Numbered from the stretch's first letter, positions 30,366 through 40,179 are shown. The stretch: 64,000 nucleotides of DNA from Gammaproteobacteria bacterium (GCA_009692305.1 SHZK01000002.1:124001-188000), one strand, 5' to 3'. Notes: a model not told the origin generated them from the letters alone. Numbers and translations: made by a program.

Positions 30366-30478
30366 GGGGGCGCGGGTTGGTGAAGCATCGCGGGGCCCGC
30401 CGTGAACCCGTCCCTGGGGGCTTGGGCTCGGCATCCATGCCTCGCACATCCCCGCCATGCTTCACCAACCCGCACCCC
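30366..30478 (-). repeat. Structured repeat B, copy 1
   Basis: Arms 30366-30395 and 30450-30478 are inverted repeats over about 29 bases with two mismatches. The core, read on the minus strand, contains the hairpin GGCATGGATGCC and the segment CCCCCAGGGACGGGTTCACG. It lies between lysA and dapF and is the inverse of copy 2 at 38947. Several small open frames here are by-products of the repeat. Confidence 0.85.
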
Positions 30479-30538
30479 TTTGAGTGCAGTTATACTTTCA
30501 TGCTGAGAATTTTTTTTCGTAAATACAAGACTGGAATA

Positions 30539-31381
30539 ATGGATCTACCCTTTACCAAAATGCACGGACTCGGGAACGACCTCGTAGTCGTAGATCTCGT
30601 CTCCAATCATGTTGACCTCACAGTCGAGCAAATTCGATTGATGGGTGATCGCCATCTGGGCATTGGTTTCGATCAACTGCTGTTGATCGAACCTCCGTCA
30701 GACCCGACTGTGGATTTCAATTACCGGATTTATAATTGTGATGGTGCCGAGGTCGAGCACTGTGGCAATGGGGCGCGTTGTTTTGCCACCTATGTTACCG
30801 AAAAAGGACTCACCAATCGCAATCCCATTCGCGTGAAAACCGCGAACCGGCTGCTATCGCTGCAGATCCTTGCGGATGGCCAGGTGACTGTGGACATGGC
30901 GCAACCACAGTTTGCGCCAGCCAATATTCCCTTCGTCACCGCAGCACTGGCTAAAACCTATCGGCGCAATATCGAGGTAAACGGGCAGCGTCAGACTGTA
31001 GAGTTCTGTGCGCTCTCGATGGGCAATCCCCATGCGGTAATTATTGTTGAAGACCTGGACAATACGGCCGTAACAGATATTGGGAAAGCGCTGGGTGCGC
31101 ATCCGGATTTTCCGGAAGGCGTAAACGTCGGTTTCATGCAAATTCTTGGCAGGGATACGATCAAGTTACGCGTATTTGAACGCGGCGCGGGCGAGACCTT
31201 AGCCTGCGGAACCGGGGCCTGTGCGGCGGTCGTGGCCGGTTGCTTACTGGGACATTTAGATGATACCGTCAAGGTCAATCTGCGCGGCGGATCTTTGCAC
31301 ATAACATGGCAGCAAGGCACAGCACCTGTGTTAATGACTGGCCCGACGACAATAGTATATGAAGGAATAATTCAACTATGA
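30539..31381 (+). CDS. dapF: Diaminopimelate epimerase
   Basis: Converts LL- to meso-diaminopimelate for lysine and peptidoglycan. I start at ATG 30539 (MDLPFTKMHGLGND), the family N-terminus. A longer frame from 30353 only reads through repeat B. The two catalytic cysteines are Cys75 in EHCGNGARC and Cys223 in ACGTGACA, giving the symmetric two-base mechanism. The 280 residues match. The stop overlaps the next gene's ATG by four bases. Confidence 0.96.
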   Translation: MDLPFTKMHGLGNDLVVVDLVSNHVDLTVEQIRLMGDRHLGIGFDQLLLIEPPSDPTVDFNYRIYNCDGAEVEHCGNGARCFATYVTEKGLTNRNPIRVKTANRLLSLQILADGQVTVDMAQPQFAPANIPFVTAALAKTYRRNIEVNGQRQTVEFCALSMGNPHAVIIVEDLDNTAVTDIGKALGAHPDFPEGVNVGFMQILGRDTIKLRVFERGAGETLACGTGACAAVVAGCLLGHLDDTVKVNLRGGSLHITWQQGTAPVLMTGPTTIVYEGIIQL

Positions 31382-32109
31382 GCAATGATGCAGCAACGGC
31401 CGAGAAAGTAACGATTGCGCCAGAGAGTGGACCAACTGCCGATCAGGTTGCACTCTACTTGCGTACCCATCCGGATTTCTTCATTAGCCAGGAAGACGTA
31501 CTCGCCGCTTTGACCCTGCCCCATCAGAGTGGCAAGGCAATATCCCTGTTGGATCGTCAGGTCACTATATTGCGCGAACGCGTCATCGAGTCGCGCCAGA
31601 AGTTGAACAATCTGCTGGAAAACGCTCGCAACAACGATCAATTATTTGATACCACCCGCAACCTCGTACTGGCATTGTTACGCGCGAAGAATGTAACCGA
31701 AATCGCCAATGTCACCCAGGACCAGTTGTCCAATCATGCCAACATCGATGCCTGCGAACTTATCATGCTGCAACATCCTGAATTGAACGTATCAGATTCT
31801 GTGCGCACCGAGTTATCCGATCAGCTGCGCCAGGACTTCAACGATGTATTTCGCCTCAAGCGTACCCATTGCGGCACGCTGCGAGCAGAACAGATCAACT
31901 ATCTGTTCCCCAACTCCGGCGGCAAGATCAAATCCACCGCACTCTGTCCCGTGCTTAACAATGGCGAAGTGCTGGCCCTGATTGCGTTCGGCAATCAAGC
32001 CGACAATTTTTTCAACATCAACCTGGACACGCTGTTCCTGGATTTTATCGGCAGAGTGGTTGGCGCCGTACTGGATAAACAACTCGCAGCTGGCGCCACA
32101 CAATCCTGA
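31378..32109 (+). CDS. DUF484 family protein (GAF-like)
   Basis: A 243-residue cytoplasmic protein of the DUF484 family, usually found between dapF and xerC. Family marks are YLRTHPDFF near residue 28, a coiled coil (VTILRERVIESRQKLNNLLENA) and a C-terminal GAF-like domain with ALIAFGNQADNFFN. The function is unknown. It overlaps dapF, so the two are coupled. The xerC and HAD genes that normally follow are missing, and a glycosyltransferase island begins 48 bases later. Confidence 0.9.
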   Translation: MSNDAATAEKVTIAPESGPTADQVALYLRTHPDFFISQEDVLAALTLPHQSGKAISLLDRQVTILRERVIESRQKLNNLLENARNNDQLFDTTRNLVLALLRAKNVTEIANVTQDQLSNHANIDACELIMLQHPELNVSDSVRTELSDQLRQDFNDVFRLKRTHCGTLRAEQINYLFPNSGGKIKSTALCPVLNNGEVLALIAFGNQADNFFNINLDTLFLDFIGRVVGAVLDKQLAAGATQS

Positions 32110-32157
32110 TCGAACCCGGAATCCCGACCGCGCAGACTGATCAGAGTCTAACAATCG

Positions 32158-33252
32158 ATGTCACCTGAAAAATCTGCACAAGAGTTACCACTGGTTTCTG
32201 TGATTTGTCGCAGCATGGGTCACCCGGAACTATCCCATGCCTTGCAATCGATCAACGCCCAAAATTACCCGAATCTGGAAATCGTGCTGGTCGATGCGTC
32301 TGGCAAAGGTCTCGGCGATGTCAGCGCGTATTGTGCGACCGTCAAACTCGCGCTGGTTGCAGATGGCAAGCCACACCGGCGCGCGGCGGCGGCAAACGCC
32401 GGGCTGGATGCCGCCAGTGGTGAATTTCTGTTGCTGCTTGACGATGATGACTGGATTGCTCCAGCGCACATCAGCAATCTGGTGCGTTGCCTGCAAAGCC
32501 AGAGCACGATAAAAGCCGCCTACAGCAATACGCAGAAGACCGATGCTGCCGGCACCCCGGTAGATTATGTATTCGGAATGGCATACGACCCTGTACTGCT
32601 CAGACGCGACAACTATATTCCCATTCATGCCATGCTGTTTCATCGTTCACTGCTTCAGGCGCAATGCCGTTTCGATACGGCGTTTGATATTTACGAAGAC
32701 TGGGACTTCTGGTTGCAACTGAATCAGCACACCGAGTTTGCTCACGTCGACGCCATCACGGCTTTCTATCGTGAGGGCGGTGAATCCGGGACAGCGAGCC
32801 ACGATCCGCAGTCGCGCTATAACAATGATTCCTTGTTGGGCCGGGGACGGGCTGCGATCTTTAACAAATGGCTACCGCGCTGGTCCGGGGCGCAACTGAA
32901 TCAACTTATCGGTAGTCTCGATCAGTCACAAACCCTCGAACAACTGGCGACGCAATTGCACGACGTGCGTGTAAACCTTGATACAGCAAATTCCGCGCAA
33001 CAGGCGCTGGCAGCGGCGAATGCCCAATTGCAGGGTGAGCTGGATCGCGCCAATTTGAATCTAAAGGACAAAGACCAACACATCGAAAACTTGCAACTGC
33101 ATGCTGCCAGGCAGTCGCGGCATATTGTCGAGCTTACTGCTGCCTTACAAGGTATTCATGCTTCACTCTCGTGGAAAATAATGGGGCCATTACGCCGGAC
33201 CTACCGTTTGCTGCGGTCCCTGTTCAGCAAGGGAAGTGACCTGGACCCATGA
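32158..33252 (+). CDS. Family 2 glycosyltransferase with C-terminal coiled coil
   Basis: A GT2 enzyme of 364 residues. The N-terminal GT-A domain (about 10-230) has PLVSVICRS, EIVLVDASGKG and the metal-binding FLLLLDDDDW motif. YEDWDFWLQL is the likely acceptor or base region. A coiled coil (about 255-330) is followed by SWKIMGPLRRTYRLLRSLF, a basic amphipathic tail also seen in the next gene (FWRITAPLRWLKRKV), which may bind the membrane. Probably O-antigen or capsule assembly. The stop overlaps the next ATG. Confidence 0.88.
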   Translation: MSPEKSAQELPLVSVICRSMGHPELSHALQSINAQNYPNLEIVLVDASGKGLGDVSAYCATVKLALVADGKPHRRAAAANAGLDAASGEFLLLLDDDDWIAPAHISNLVRCLQSQSTIKAAYSNTQKTDAAGTPVDYVFGMAYDPVLLRRDNYIPIHAMLFHRSLLQAQCRFDTAFDIYEDWDFWLQLNQHTEFAHVDAITAFYREGGESGTASHDPQSRYNNDSLLGRGRAAIFNKWLPRWSGAQLNQLIGSLDQSQTLEQLATQLHDVRVNLDTANSAQQALAAANAQLQGELDRANLNLKDKDQHIENLQLHAARQSRHIVELTAALQGIHASLSWKIMGPLRRTYRLLRSLFSKGSDLDP

Positions 33253-36200
33253 GCAATGTAGTCGCCTGTTCGATAATCATTCCCACGCGCGATCGCCTCG
33301 ATTTCCTGAAAGCTTGCGTCGATAGCATCCTGCCCACGTTAACTGGAGTGGCAGTAGAAATAATTATTGTAGACAACGGCAGCACTGAAGCTGTCACCAT
33401 CGACTATCTGGCAGCACTGGGCTCTGACTCCCGTTTCAACCCCCGTTTAAAGATTCTCAGCTGGAACAGGCCCTTCAACTTCTCCGCGATAAACAATTTT
33501 GCCGCGCAACAAAGTGTGGGCAATGTGCTGTGCTTTCTGAACAATGATATTGAAATAATCAATGCTCAATGGCTGGCAACGTTATTGCCTATTGCCGCAC
33601 GTGCAGATGTCGGCGCGGTAGGCTGCACGTTGTTATATCCGGATAACACGATTCAGCACGGCGGCATAGCATTGCATGCAAAAGCCGTGGCGAAACACAT
33701 TGCGCTGGGTGAGCCTGCCGACTTCTTTGCACAGCAGCACGTGACCCAACCGTTCGCTGTTGATGCGGTAACCGCTGCTTGCATGTTTATTCGTAAAGAT
33801 TTGTTTTTGCGGCTAGGCGGTTTTAACGCCACCAAGCTGTCGGTTGCCTACAACGACGTTGATTTGTGTCTGCGACTTGGAGAGAAAGGCCTGCCGGTAC
33901 TGCTGCATCCGGCAGTGCAATTGATTCATCATGAATCCGTGAGTCGCAAGAGCGATGATCTGCCATCGAACCGTGCCAGAGCCGAGAAAGAACATGCTTT
34001 TATGCACTTCCGCTGGCAACAGCGTCTGGCCGGGCAGCGTTATACAACCGGATTGCCCACCGCATTACTCCGAAATCTTCAGGCAGACGCCCACACACTG
34101 GATGACACAATTGCAACGGCCACTGCCAATATGTATCTGGGACGCTACTCCGATATCGATCCGCTGGCGGCGTTCGAACAAGATACGGACACAACCGCAA
34201 ACTACTGGCAGCAACATTACGCCACACTTCGACAAGACATCGAGAATCTGCGCGCCCATGCTTTGCGTATGGAACAGGCGCATGCGCTCATAGAAAAATC
34301 GATTTTCTGGCGTATCACTGCGCCACTGCGCTGGCTCAAGCGCAAAGTGTGGCGGGAGGAACATCGACCACCGACCCTGCTGATCAGTGAACACATGCTG
34401 GCGGGTTCCGGCGCCACCACGCAAGACGATGACGTTAAACCTGACGCTGTAGCGCGTGCACCAGTCGATTCCAGCAAGGCCGCCTACGACTATAGTGCGA
34501 AGAAAAAATGCAGCGCCTTTCTGCAGGCTGGCAAAACACTGGCATTTCCGCAAGAAGCGCAGCCGGTCATATCAATCATCCTGGTATTTTACAATCAGGT
34601 ACACCTGAGCCTGTTGTGTCTGCAGTCAATCCTGGAACACGCGGATGTCGCCTACGAACTGGTGATCGTCGACAACAATTCAACCGATGCCAGCAGCGAC
34701 TTGCTGGCACAACTGGAGCATGTAACCGTCATTCGCAATAGCGACAATTCCGGATTTGTGAAGGCGGTAAACCAGGGCGCCAGAGTTGGTCGGGGCGAGT
34801 ATCTGTTGCTGCTGAACAATGATGCATTGCTGGAGCCCAGGACATTGTCCAGCGCCCTGGCCGTGTTTGATGAGGAAACTGACACCGGCGCGGTCGGCGC
34901 CATGATCAAAATGCTGGACGGCACACTGCAGGAAGCTGGCAGCATCATCTGGAACGACGGCGCCTGTCTCGGTTACGGCCGTGGCGCCGATCCTCTGCAG
35001 CCCGAGTTTCGTTACCGACGCGAGGTTGATTACTGTTCCGGTGCCTTTCTGCTTTTCAAAAAGTCTGTCTATGAGGAGCTGCATGGATTCGATGAAATCT
35101 ATGCGCCGGCATATTACGAAGAGTCCGATTTCTGTATTCGATTACAGCAGCGCGGGCTTCGTGTCATTTACAATCCAGACACCCGGATCACTCACTATGA
35201 ATTTGCCAGTTCCGGCGGGCTTGAGGGTGCTACCAAATTGCAATTGGCTCATCGCCAATTATTGTGTGAGCGACATGTTGACTATCTTGCCAGGAAATAC
35301 CCCAACTCCCCTGCCAATATCCTGCGTGCACGAACCAGCCGCCGCGTTCCCAACCTGTTGGTGATTGATGACCGGGTGCCTTATCCCAGTCTTGGCGCAG
35401 GCTATCCTCGTGCCGCGAACATGCTGCACACACTGGCAAAGCTTGATCTGAATATCAGTTTCTATCCGCTGCTGTTCCCGGAGGATGACTGGACCAACAC
35501 CTATGCCTTGCTCGACCACCACATCGAAGTCATGCTGAATCACGGCAAGGTCGGACTGAAGAGTTTCCTGCAGCAACGTCAGGGATTTTACGATTACATC
35601 CTGATTAGCCGTTGTCACAACATGGAATACTTCAACTTCGTTGTGAACATGGCGCTCGATGTCATTCGTGATGCCAGAATTATCTATGACGCAGAAGCGG
35701 TTACCGCGCCACGTGATTTCCTCAAGCAACAGATTCTCAGGTCACCTGTGTCGGAAGCGGATCAGCATATTATATTGAAGAAAGAACTGGAGCAGGCACT
35801 TATCGCCGACACCATCGTCACCGTCTCGGATCGCGAGGCCGCGATCTTCGAGAAAATGCAGTTTCAGAATACGGTTGTCATCGGGCATACCATTGCCCCG
35901 GCACCAACCGCAAAGGATTTTCACGCCCGTGAGGGTCTGTTATTCGTGGGCGCACTGCGTGACGACGCCTCGCCTAATGTCGATTCGCTGTTGTGGTTTA
36001 TCATCAATGTACTGCCATTGATAGAACGGCGCATTCCCGGTATTCAATTACACGTTGTCGGCGACAACTCGGCGCCTTCGCTTGCCACAGTCGAAGTTGA
36101 TGCGGTGCGTTTTCGCGGTCGCATGGGATCCATCGAATCCCTGTATGACAGTTGCCGCGTCTTCGTTGCGCCTACCCGCTTCGCCGCTGGCATTCCCCAC

Positions 36201-36449
36201 AAGGTGCACGAGGCAGCCGCGAAAGGTCTGCCTGCTGTTACTACGGCTCTGTTAGCGGAACAATTGGGTTGGCACGATGACGAGCAGCTGCTGGTCGCTG
36301 ACGCCGCCAAAGATTTTGCCGAACAATGTGTGCGGCTTTATCAGGATGAAAAACTGTGGCAACAGTTGCGACGCAATGGCCTGGAAGCGATTGCCAGAGA
36401 TTGTGCGGAGCAGCAATTTAACGACAGACTGGCGCAGTTATTTCAATAA
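33249..36449 (+). CDS. Three-domain glycosyltransferase: GT2-GT2-GT4
   Basis: A 1066-residue multi-domain enzyme. Domain 1 (about 5-300) is a GT2 with SIIIPTRDR, VDNGSTEA and a CFLNNDIE metal site. It ends in the FWRITAPLRWLKRK segment (about 350). Domain 2 (about 437-690) is a second GT2 with SIILVFYNQ, IVDNNSTDAS and LLLNNDALLEP. Domain 3 (about 702-1066) resembles GT4/GT1 enzymes, with LLVIDDRVPYPSLGAGYPR and GLLFVGALRDDASPNVDSLLW. It lacks an obvious EX7E motif but keeps the HKVHEAAAKGLPAV donor-binding stretch. Such proteins can build repeating surface glycans by alternating transfers. The sugars are unknown. Confidence 0.88.
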   Translation: MSNVVACSIIIPTRDRLDFLKACVDSILPTLTGVAVEIIIVDNGSTEAVTIDYLAALGSDSRFNPRLKILSWNRPFNFSAINNFAAQQSVGNVLCFLNNDIEIINAQWLATLLPIAARADVGAVGCTLLYPDNTIQHGGIALHAKAVAKHIALGEPADFFAQQHVTQPFAVDAVTAACMFIRKDLFLRLGGFNATKLSVAYNDVDLCLRLGEKGLPVLLHPAVQLIHHESVSRKSDDLPSNRARAEKEHAFMHFRWQQRLAGQRYTTGLPTALLRNLQADAHTLDDTIATATANMYLGRYSDIDPLAAFEQDTDTTANYWQQHYATLRQDIENLRAHALRMEQAHALIEKSIFWRITAPLRWLKRKVWREEHRPPTLLISEHMLAGSGATTQDDDVKPDAVARAPVDSSKAAYDYSAKKKCSAFLQAGKTLAFPQEAQPVISIILVFYNQVHLSLLCLQSILEHADVAYELVIVDNNSTDASSDLLAQLEHVTVIRNSDNSGFVKAVNQGARVGRGEYLLLLNNDALLEPRTLSSALAVFDEETDTGAVGAMIKMLDGTLQEAGSIIWNDGACLGYGRGADPLQPEFRYRREVDYCSGAFLLFKKSVYEELHGFDEIYAPAYYEESDFCIRLQQRGLRVIYNPDTRITHYEFASSGGLEGATKLQLAHRQLLCERHVDYLARKYPNSPANILRARTSRRVPNLLVIDDRVPYPSLGAGYPRAANMLHTLAKLDLNISFYPLLFPEDDWTNTYALLDHHIEVMLNHGKVGLKSFLQQRQGFYDYILISRCHNMEYFNFVVNMALDVIRDARIIYDAEAVTAPRDFLKQQILRSPVSEADQHIILKKELEQALIADTIVTVSDREAAIFEKMQFQNTVVIGHTIAPAPTAKDFHAREGLLFVGALRDDASPNVDSLLWFIINVLPLIERRIPGIQLHVVGDNSAPSLATVEVDAVRFRGRMGSIESLYDSCRVFVAPTRFAAGIPHKVHEAAAKGLPAVTTALLAEQLGWHDDEQLLVADAAKDFAEQCVRLYQDEKLWQQLRRNGLEAIARDCAEQQFNDRLAQLFQ

Positions 36450-36467
36450 CTGTAGTTCCGAAATAGA

Positions 36468-37400
36468 TTAAAAGCAGCGCGCCACTCGATAGCAGAGCCG
36501 TTGCAAAAACCCGCTGCGAACCCGCATCGCGGCACTCACGCGCAGTCCACTGCGCTGTCGCCAACTCAATTGCCTGCCATAGCACATACTGAATTCCTGC
36601 GCCTGCCGCGCCACCTCATACAGATGTTCATTGGGTTTGCACGCGAAGACTCGTTGCCACAATGACAGACTGATCACCGGCAGTTTCGCGTGCTCCTTGG
36701 CGCCAATGGTATTGCGACCATGCTGCCGGTAGCGCACCAGCGGTGCATCCAGCAAGACCAGCTTGCCGAACGCCGTTGCCACCAGCGCCAACCACCAGTC
36801 ATGCATGATCGCCTGCTGCGGCACGGGACAGGCCTGTCTTGCGAGTGCCTCATTGATGAACGCGGTGCAGCCGGTGACCAGATTGCTGATCACGATTTGG
36901 CAAAATTGATTGCATTGTATTTCCAGGCCCTGATAGCGGATAAAAGACGGTGCAATTTGCACCAGCGCCTCCGAGACCACTTCCAGATCACTGTGTACAA
37001 GCACCGGCAAATTCACCGCAGCGGCCTCCGCCGCCAACATCGATTGCACCTGCCGCTCGATCTTGTCGCTGTACCACACATCGTCCTGATCACAAAACAT
37101 CATGTATGCGCGGTCCAGCTCCAGCACTTGTTTGTGTTGCAGCACATATTCAAGCAGACAGGAGAAGCTGGCACTGGCGCCCTGGTTGCGGACATCCGGC
37201 TCCAGTAAATGCATTTTGTCTGCATGGGTTTGCCGATAATCCTCAAGCATCGACCGCGTGTTATCCGTCGAACAGTCATCGCGTACTACCAGAATAAAAT
37301 TAGTGTATGTCTGGGACAGGATGGAATCGAGCTGCTCAGACAAGAATCTACTGCCATTGTAGGTGGCCAGCAGAATCGCAATTTTTGGTGACTGATTCAT
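36468..37400 (-). CDS. Family 2 glycosyltransferase, rhamnosyltransferase-like
   Basis: A GT2 of 310 residues with IAILLATYNGSRFL, SEQLDSILSQTY, RDDCSTDNT and the MMFCDQDDVW metal motif, matching the O-antigen rhamnosyl/glycosyl transferase group. The acceptor-side HDWWLALVATAFG block is conserved in that group. It opposes the two right-going transferases and converges on the 1066-residue gene. It follows the next gene (37407) by six bases in one operon. Confidence 0.9.
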   Translation of the reverse strand: MNQSPKIAILLATYNGSRFLSEQLDSILSQTYTNFILVVRDDCSTDNTRSMLEDYRQTHADKMHLLEPDVRNQGASASFSCLLEYVLQHKQVLELDRAYMMFCDQDDVWYSDKIERQVQSMLAAEAAAVNLPVLVHSDLEVVSEALVQIAPSFIRYQGLEIQCNQFCQIVISNLVTGCTAFINEALARQACPVPQQAIMHDWWLALVATAFGKLVLLDAPLVRYRQHGRNTIGAKEHAKLPVISLSLWQRVFACKPNEHLYEVARQAQEFSMCYGRQLSWRQRSGLRVSAAMRVRSGFLQRLCYRVARCF

Positions 37401-37406
37401 GCCCGC

Positions 37407-38348
37407 CTAAGCCAGGGATTTCGCATCGTGGATACCAGAGCGGATGCAATGCCAGTACTGCTTGCGCTCGGGTGATGACAGCAACAACCAGCTGGCCTTG
37501 ATCGTGAAACGCACCATGTCGCGCAGTTTCCAACCCAACAGGGCATAGCTCACTCCATACAGATGTATGCGGTTACGACTGGAATAATAGGTGCGAGCCG
37601 GATTGTGTTGCGCCATGAAGCCAGCGCGCACGAGCGGATTCAGACTGCGCTCGCCGATGGCGTGATACAACACCGCGTCATCAGTACCTATCAACGCAAA
37701 GCCGAGGGATTTGGCGCGAAAGCACCATTCGAGATCGATGTTGTCGATGAAATAATTTTCTTTCATGTCGCCAATCTTTTCCAGATGCTGCGTCACCAGT
37801 AAGGTGCCAGATGTAATGAGGAAATCAGCAATGAAAAAAGACTTGGCGTGTGAATAGGGGCGATCGGCTCGAAACAGTATCCGGTTGAATACCTTGAATG
37901 GTGTCTGCCGCATGGTTTGCGGATTGATAATGCGCGGACCCACGGCCGCAATATTGGCTGAGCTCCTGGAGCTGGCGGAATGATAGGCGCCAATCATGCG
38001 GCTGATGAACAGGTCACAAAGGCTGCTATCCTGATCGAACAGAAAGACAAACTCCCTGCCATGCTCGCACGCCCAGGCTATGCCGCGATTCAGCGCCTTG
38101 GCGAGGCCTTCATTCTCGGGTAGTCGCATGAATTGGCGGCAGCGCTTGTACACACTGATCGTCTGTACCAAACGCTCGATATCGGGGGTGCCATTGTCGA
38201 TTACGACGAAGTCAGTTTCTTTATTCAGTTGCCCGAGCAGTTTCAACAGCGCAGTTATATCCGGGTTGTACGTGACAACAACTGCGCAGCTCTTGTTCGA
38301 TGCCGAATCAACCATAGTACGAGTATCCAAGGCCTGGAGTTCGCTCAC
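37407..38348 (-). CDS. Family 2 glycosyltransferase, RfbF/rhamnosyltransferase type
   Basis: A GT2 of 313 residues with AVVVTYNPDITALL, VVIDNGTPD and EFVFLFDQDSSL, the pattern of rhamnosyltransferases of the RfbF kind. The FIDNIDLEWCFRAK motif is the acceptor loop. Its ATG overlaps the stop of the upstream membrane protein gene by four bases, so they are coupled. Confidence 0.88.
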   Translation of the reverse strand: MSELQALDTRTMVDSASNKSCAVVVTYNPDITALLKLLGQLNKETDFVVIDNGTPDIERLVQTISVYKRCRQFMRLPENEGLAKALNRGIAWACEHGREFVFLFDQDSSLCDLFISRMIGAYHSASSRSSANIAAVGPRIINPQTMRQTPFKVFNRILFRADRPYSHAKSFFIADFLITSGTLLVTQHLEKIGDMKENYFIDNIDLEWCFRAKSLGFALIGTDDAVLYHAIGERSLNPLVRAGFMAQHNPARTYYSSRNRIHLYGVSYALLGWKLRDMVRFTIKASWLLLSSPERKQYWHCIRSGIHDAKSLA

Positions 38349-38854
38349 GAATCAGTCGGCACTTCCGCAGAAGCTACCAACCGTTCCGGTTTAAAAATGA
38401 TGACAATCAGGAAATACATTATTGATCCGATCCCGATCGCCAATCCGATGACAACGCCAGCATCAACTATGCCACGCCAGGGTTGCGGCAACATGCGCGC
38501 GACCAACACGAAACTTACAATCATCAGACTCAAACCATACGACAACAGTTTGCGTCTGCGCGTGGCATAGATGTAACCCATGCAGAAAATCGGTGCCAGC
38601 AGCACATGCAACACGCGTGGATTCTGCCTGAGATAGTCGGCGCGAATTACCACTCGCGGGGCGAAACCCTGATGAAAGCCCTTATAGCCTTCGGCATATG
38701 CCATATAAAGCATGCTGAATACCAGCGCTGCCCAATGCAACAGACTGAGCGGCAGACATTCCAGTGCCAGCGCCACGGGCGCCAATCGATATACGGCGGA
38801 CGTGAGCAGCAATAAAATCCCGCCAATTCCCCAGACAAATCCAAATGCTTTCAC
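38345..38854 (-). CDS. Small integral membrane protein of the glycosyltransferase operon
   Basis: I do not recognise this 169-residue protein. It has four to five hydrophobic segments (about 2-22, 38-52, 87-97, 104-122, 131-153) separated by short basic loops (YIYATRRRKLL). It overlaps the following glycosyltransferase and so is probably made together with it. A role in handling lipid-linked sugar or in anchoring is a guess from context. Repeat B copy 2 lies just upstream. Confidence 0.6.
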   Translation of the reverse strand: MKAFGFVWGIGGILLLLTSAVYRLAPVALALECLPLSLLHWAALVFSMLYMAYAEGYKGFHQGFAPRVVIRADYLRQNPRVLHVLLAPIFCMGYIYATRRRKLLSYGLSLMIVSFVLVARMLPQPWRGIVDAGVVIGLAIGIGSIMYFLIVIIFKPERLVASAEVPTDS

Positions 38855-39231
38855 TGTTTGCGGTCACTTCAAGTTGAATTCGCTAGTATAGCGGCATTCG
38901 TAGGCCAGCGGAAAACTCTCCTGATCAATGCACAGGTCTATCCGAAGGGGCGCGAGCGGGTGAAGCATAGCGGGGACGTGCGAGGCATGGATGCCGAGCC
39001 CGAGCCCCCAGGGATGGGTTCACGGCGGGCCCCGCAATGCTTTACCCTCTCGCGGCCCGAAGCGGCACAAAACACAATAGTGATGAGCCACAATACCAAT
39101 CCTTCATCAAAGTAGCACCGTCGATTCCGGGGTTGAAGTGAGATATCATCGCTTTGAGTATTCGCTGCATTTATGCAGTCTTTTCAACCAGTCTTTGCAC
39201 CTGTTCAGGGCACGTTTCACGGGATCAAGTA
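38855..39231. other. 377-base gap before gshB
   Basis: Holds repeat B copy 2 (38947-39058). The rest, to the gshB start, shows no gene. A longer frame from 39154 runs in front of gshB but lacks homology. Confidence 0.6.
38947..39058 (+). repeat. Structured repeat B, copy 2
   Basis: Arms 38947-38975 and 39030-39058 pair over 29 positions with four mismatches. The core matches copy 1 with few changes, including GGCATGGATGCC and CCCCCAGGGATGGGTTCACG. The outer ends differ from copy 1 (GCGAGCGGGT against GCGGGTTGGT) while staying complementary to their own partner arm. Confidence 0.85.
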
Positions 39232-40179
39232 ATGAGTGTAAAACTCGGTGTAGTGATGGACCCAATTGAGTCCATCAATGTCAAGAAAGACACAACCCTG
39301 GCTATGTTATTGGCAGCGCAGGAGCGCGGCTGGGTAATTCATTACATGTTGCAATCCGATTTGTATCTGGATCAGGGGCGGGCCTATGCCTCGGTGCAGA
39401 CCCTGTCAGTCCGCGATGATCCGGCCGATTGGTTCAGCTTTGGCAGCAAGTCCAACATGCCACTGGCGGAACTGGATGTCATCCTGATGCGCAAGGACCC
39501 GCCATTCAATATGGACTATATTTATAGTACGTATTTGCTGGAGCAGGCACAGCACGAAGGCACGCTGGTGGTAAATGACCCCCGCAGCCTGCGCGACTGC
39601 AATGAAAAGTTGTTCGCTACGCAGTTTCCCCAGTGTTGCCCGCCATTAATGGTGAGTTGTTCACCGGAAAAGCTAAAGGCTTTCCAACAATTGCACGAAG
39701 ACGTTATATACAAGCCGCTGGATGGCATGGGGGGAGCATCGATCTTCAGGGTAGCGGCGAAAGACCCGAACCTGAGTGTCATCATCGAGACCCTGACCAT
39801 GGGTGGTCAAAAGCAGATCATGGCGCAGAAATATATTCCGGCAATCACCGCGGGCGACAAGCGCATTCTGATGATCGATGGCAAGCCGGTGGATTATGCG
39901 CTGGCGCGGATTCCGTCAGTGGGTGAGACCCGCGGCAACCTGGCTGCAGGCGGCAAGGGTGTGGCGCAGGAGCTGAGTGACAGGGATCGCTGGATCTGTG
40001 AACAGGTTGGTCCAACCCTGCGGGAAAAGGGTTTACTGTTTGTAGGTCTGGATGTAATTGGCGACTTCCTGACAGAAATAAATGTGACGAGCCCAACCTG
40101 CGTCAGGGAAATTAACCGGGCGTTTAATCTGGATATCGCCGGCGACTTGATGGATTGCATTCAGGCCAAGCTGAACTAG
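39232..40179 (+). CDS. gshB: Glutathione synthetase
   Basis: ATP-grasp ligase adding glycine to gamma-glutamylcysteine. The ATG at 39232 (MSVKLGVVMDPIESI) is the family N-terminus. The 315 residues match. The ILMRKDPPFNMDYI, YKPLDGMGGASIFR and EINVTSPTCVREI blocks are family signatures for substrate, ATP and metal binding. gshB before tonB, yqgE and ruvX is the Pseudomonas order. Confidence 0.97.
   Translation: MSVKLGVVMDPIESINVKKDTTLAMLLAAQERGWVIHYMLQSDLYLDQGRAYASVQTLSVRDDPADWFSFGSKSNMPLAELDVILMRKDPPFNMDYIYSTYLLEQAQHEGTLVVNDPRSLRDCNEKLFATQFPQCCPPLMVSCSPEKLKAFQQLHEDVIYKPLDGMGGASIFRVAAKDPNLSVIIETLTMGGQKQIMAQKYIPAITAGDKRILMIDGKPVDYALARIPSVGETRGNLAAGGKGVAQELSDRDRWICEQVGPTLREKGLLFVGLDVIGDFLTEINVTSPTCVREINRAFNLDIAGDLMDCIQAKLN

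Noticed and set aside
30129-30475. Small minus-strand ORFs between lysA and dapF
   Set aside because: They are read through repeat B arms and core; similar short ORFs arise at each copy.
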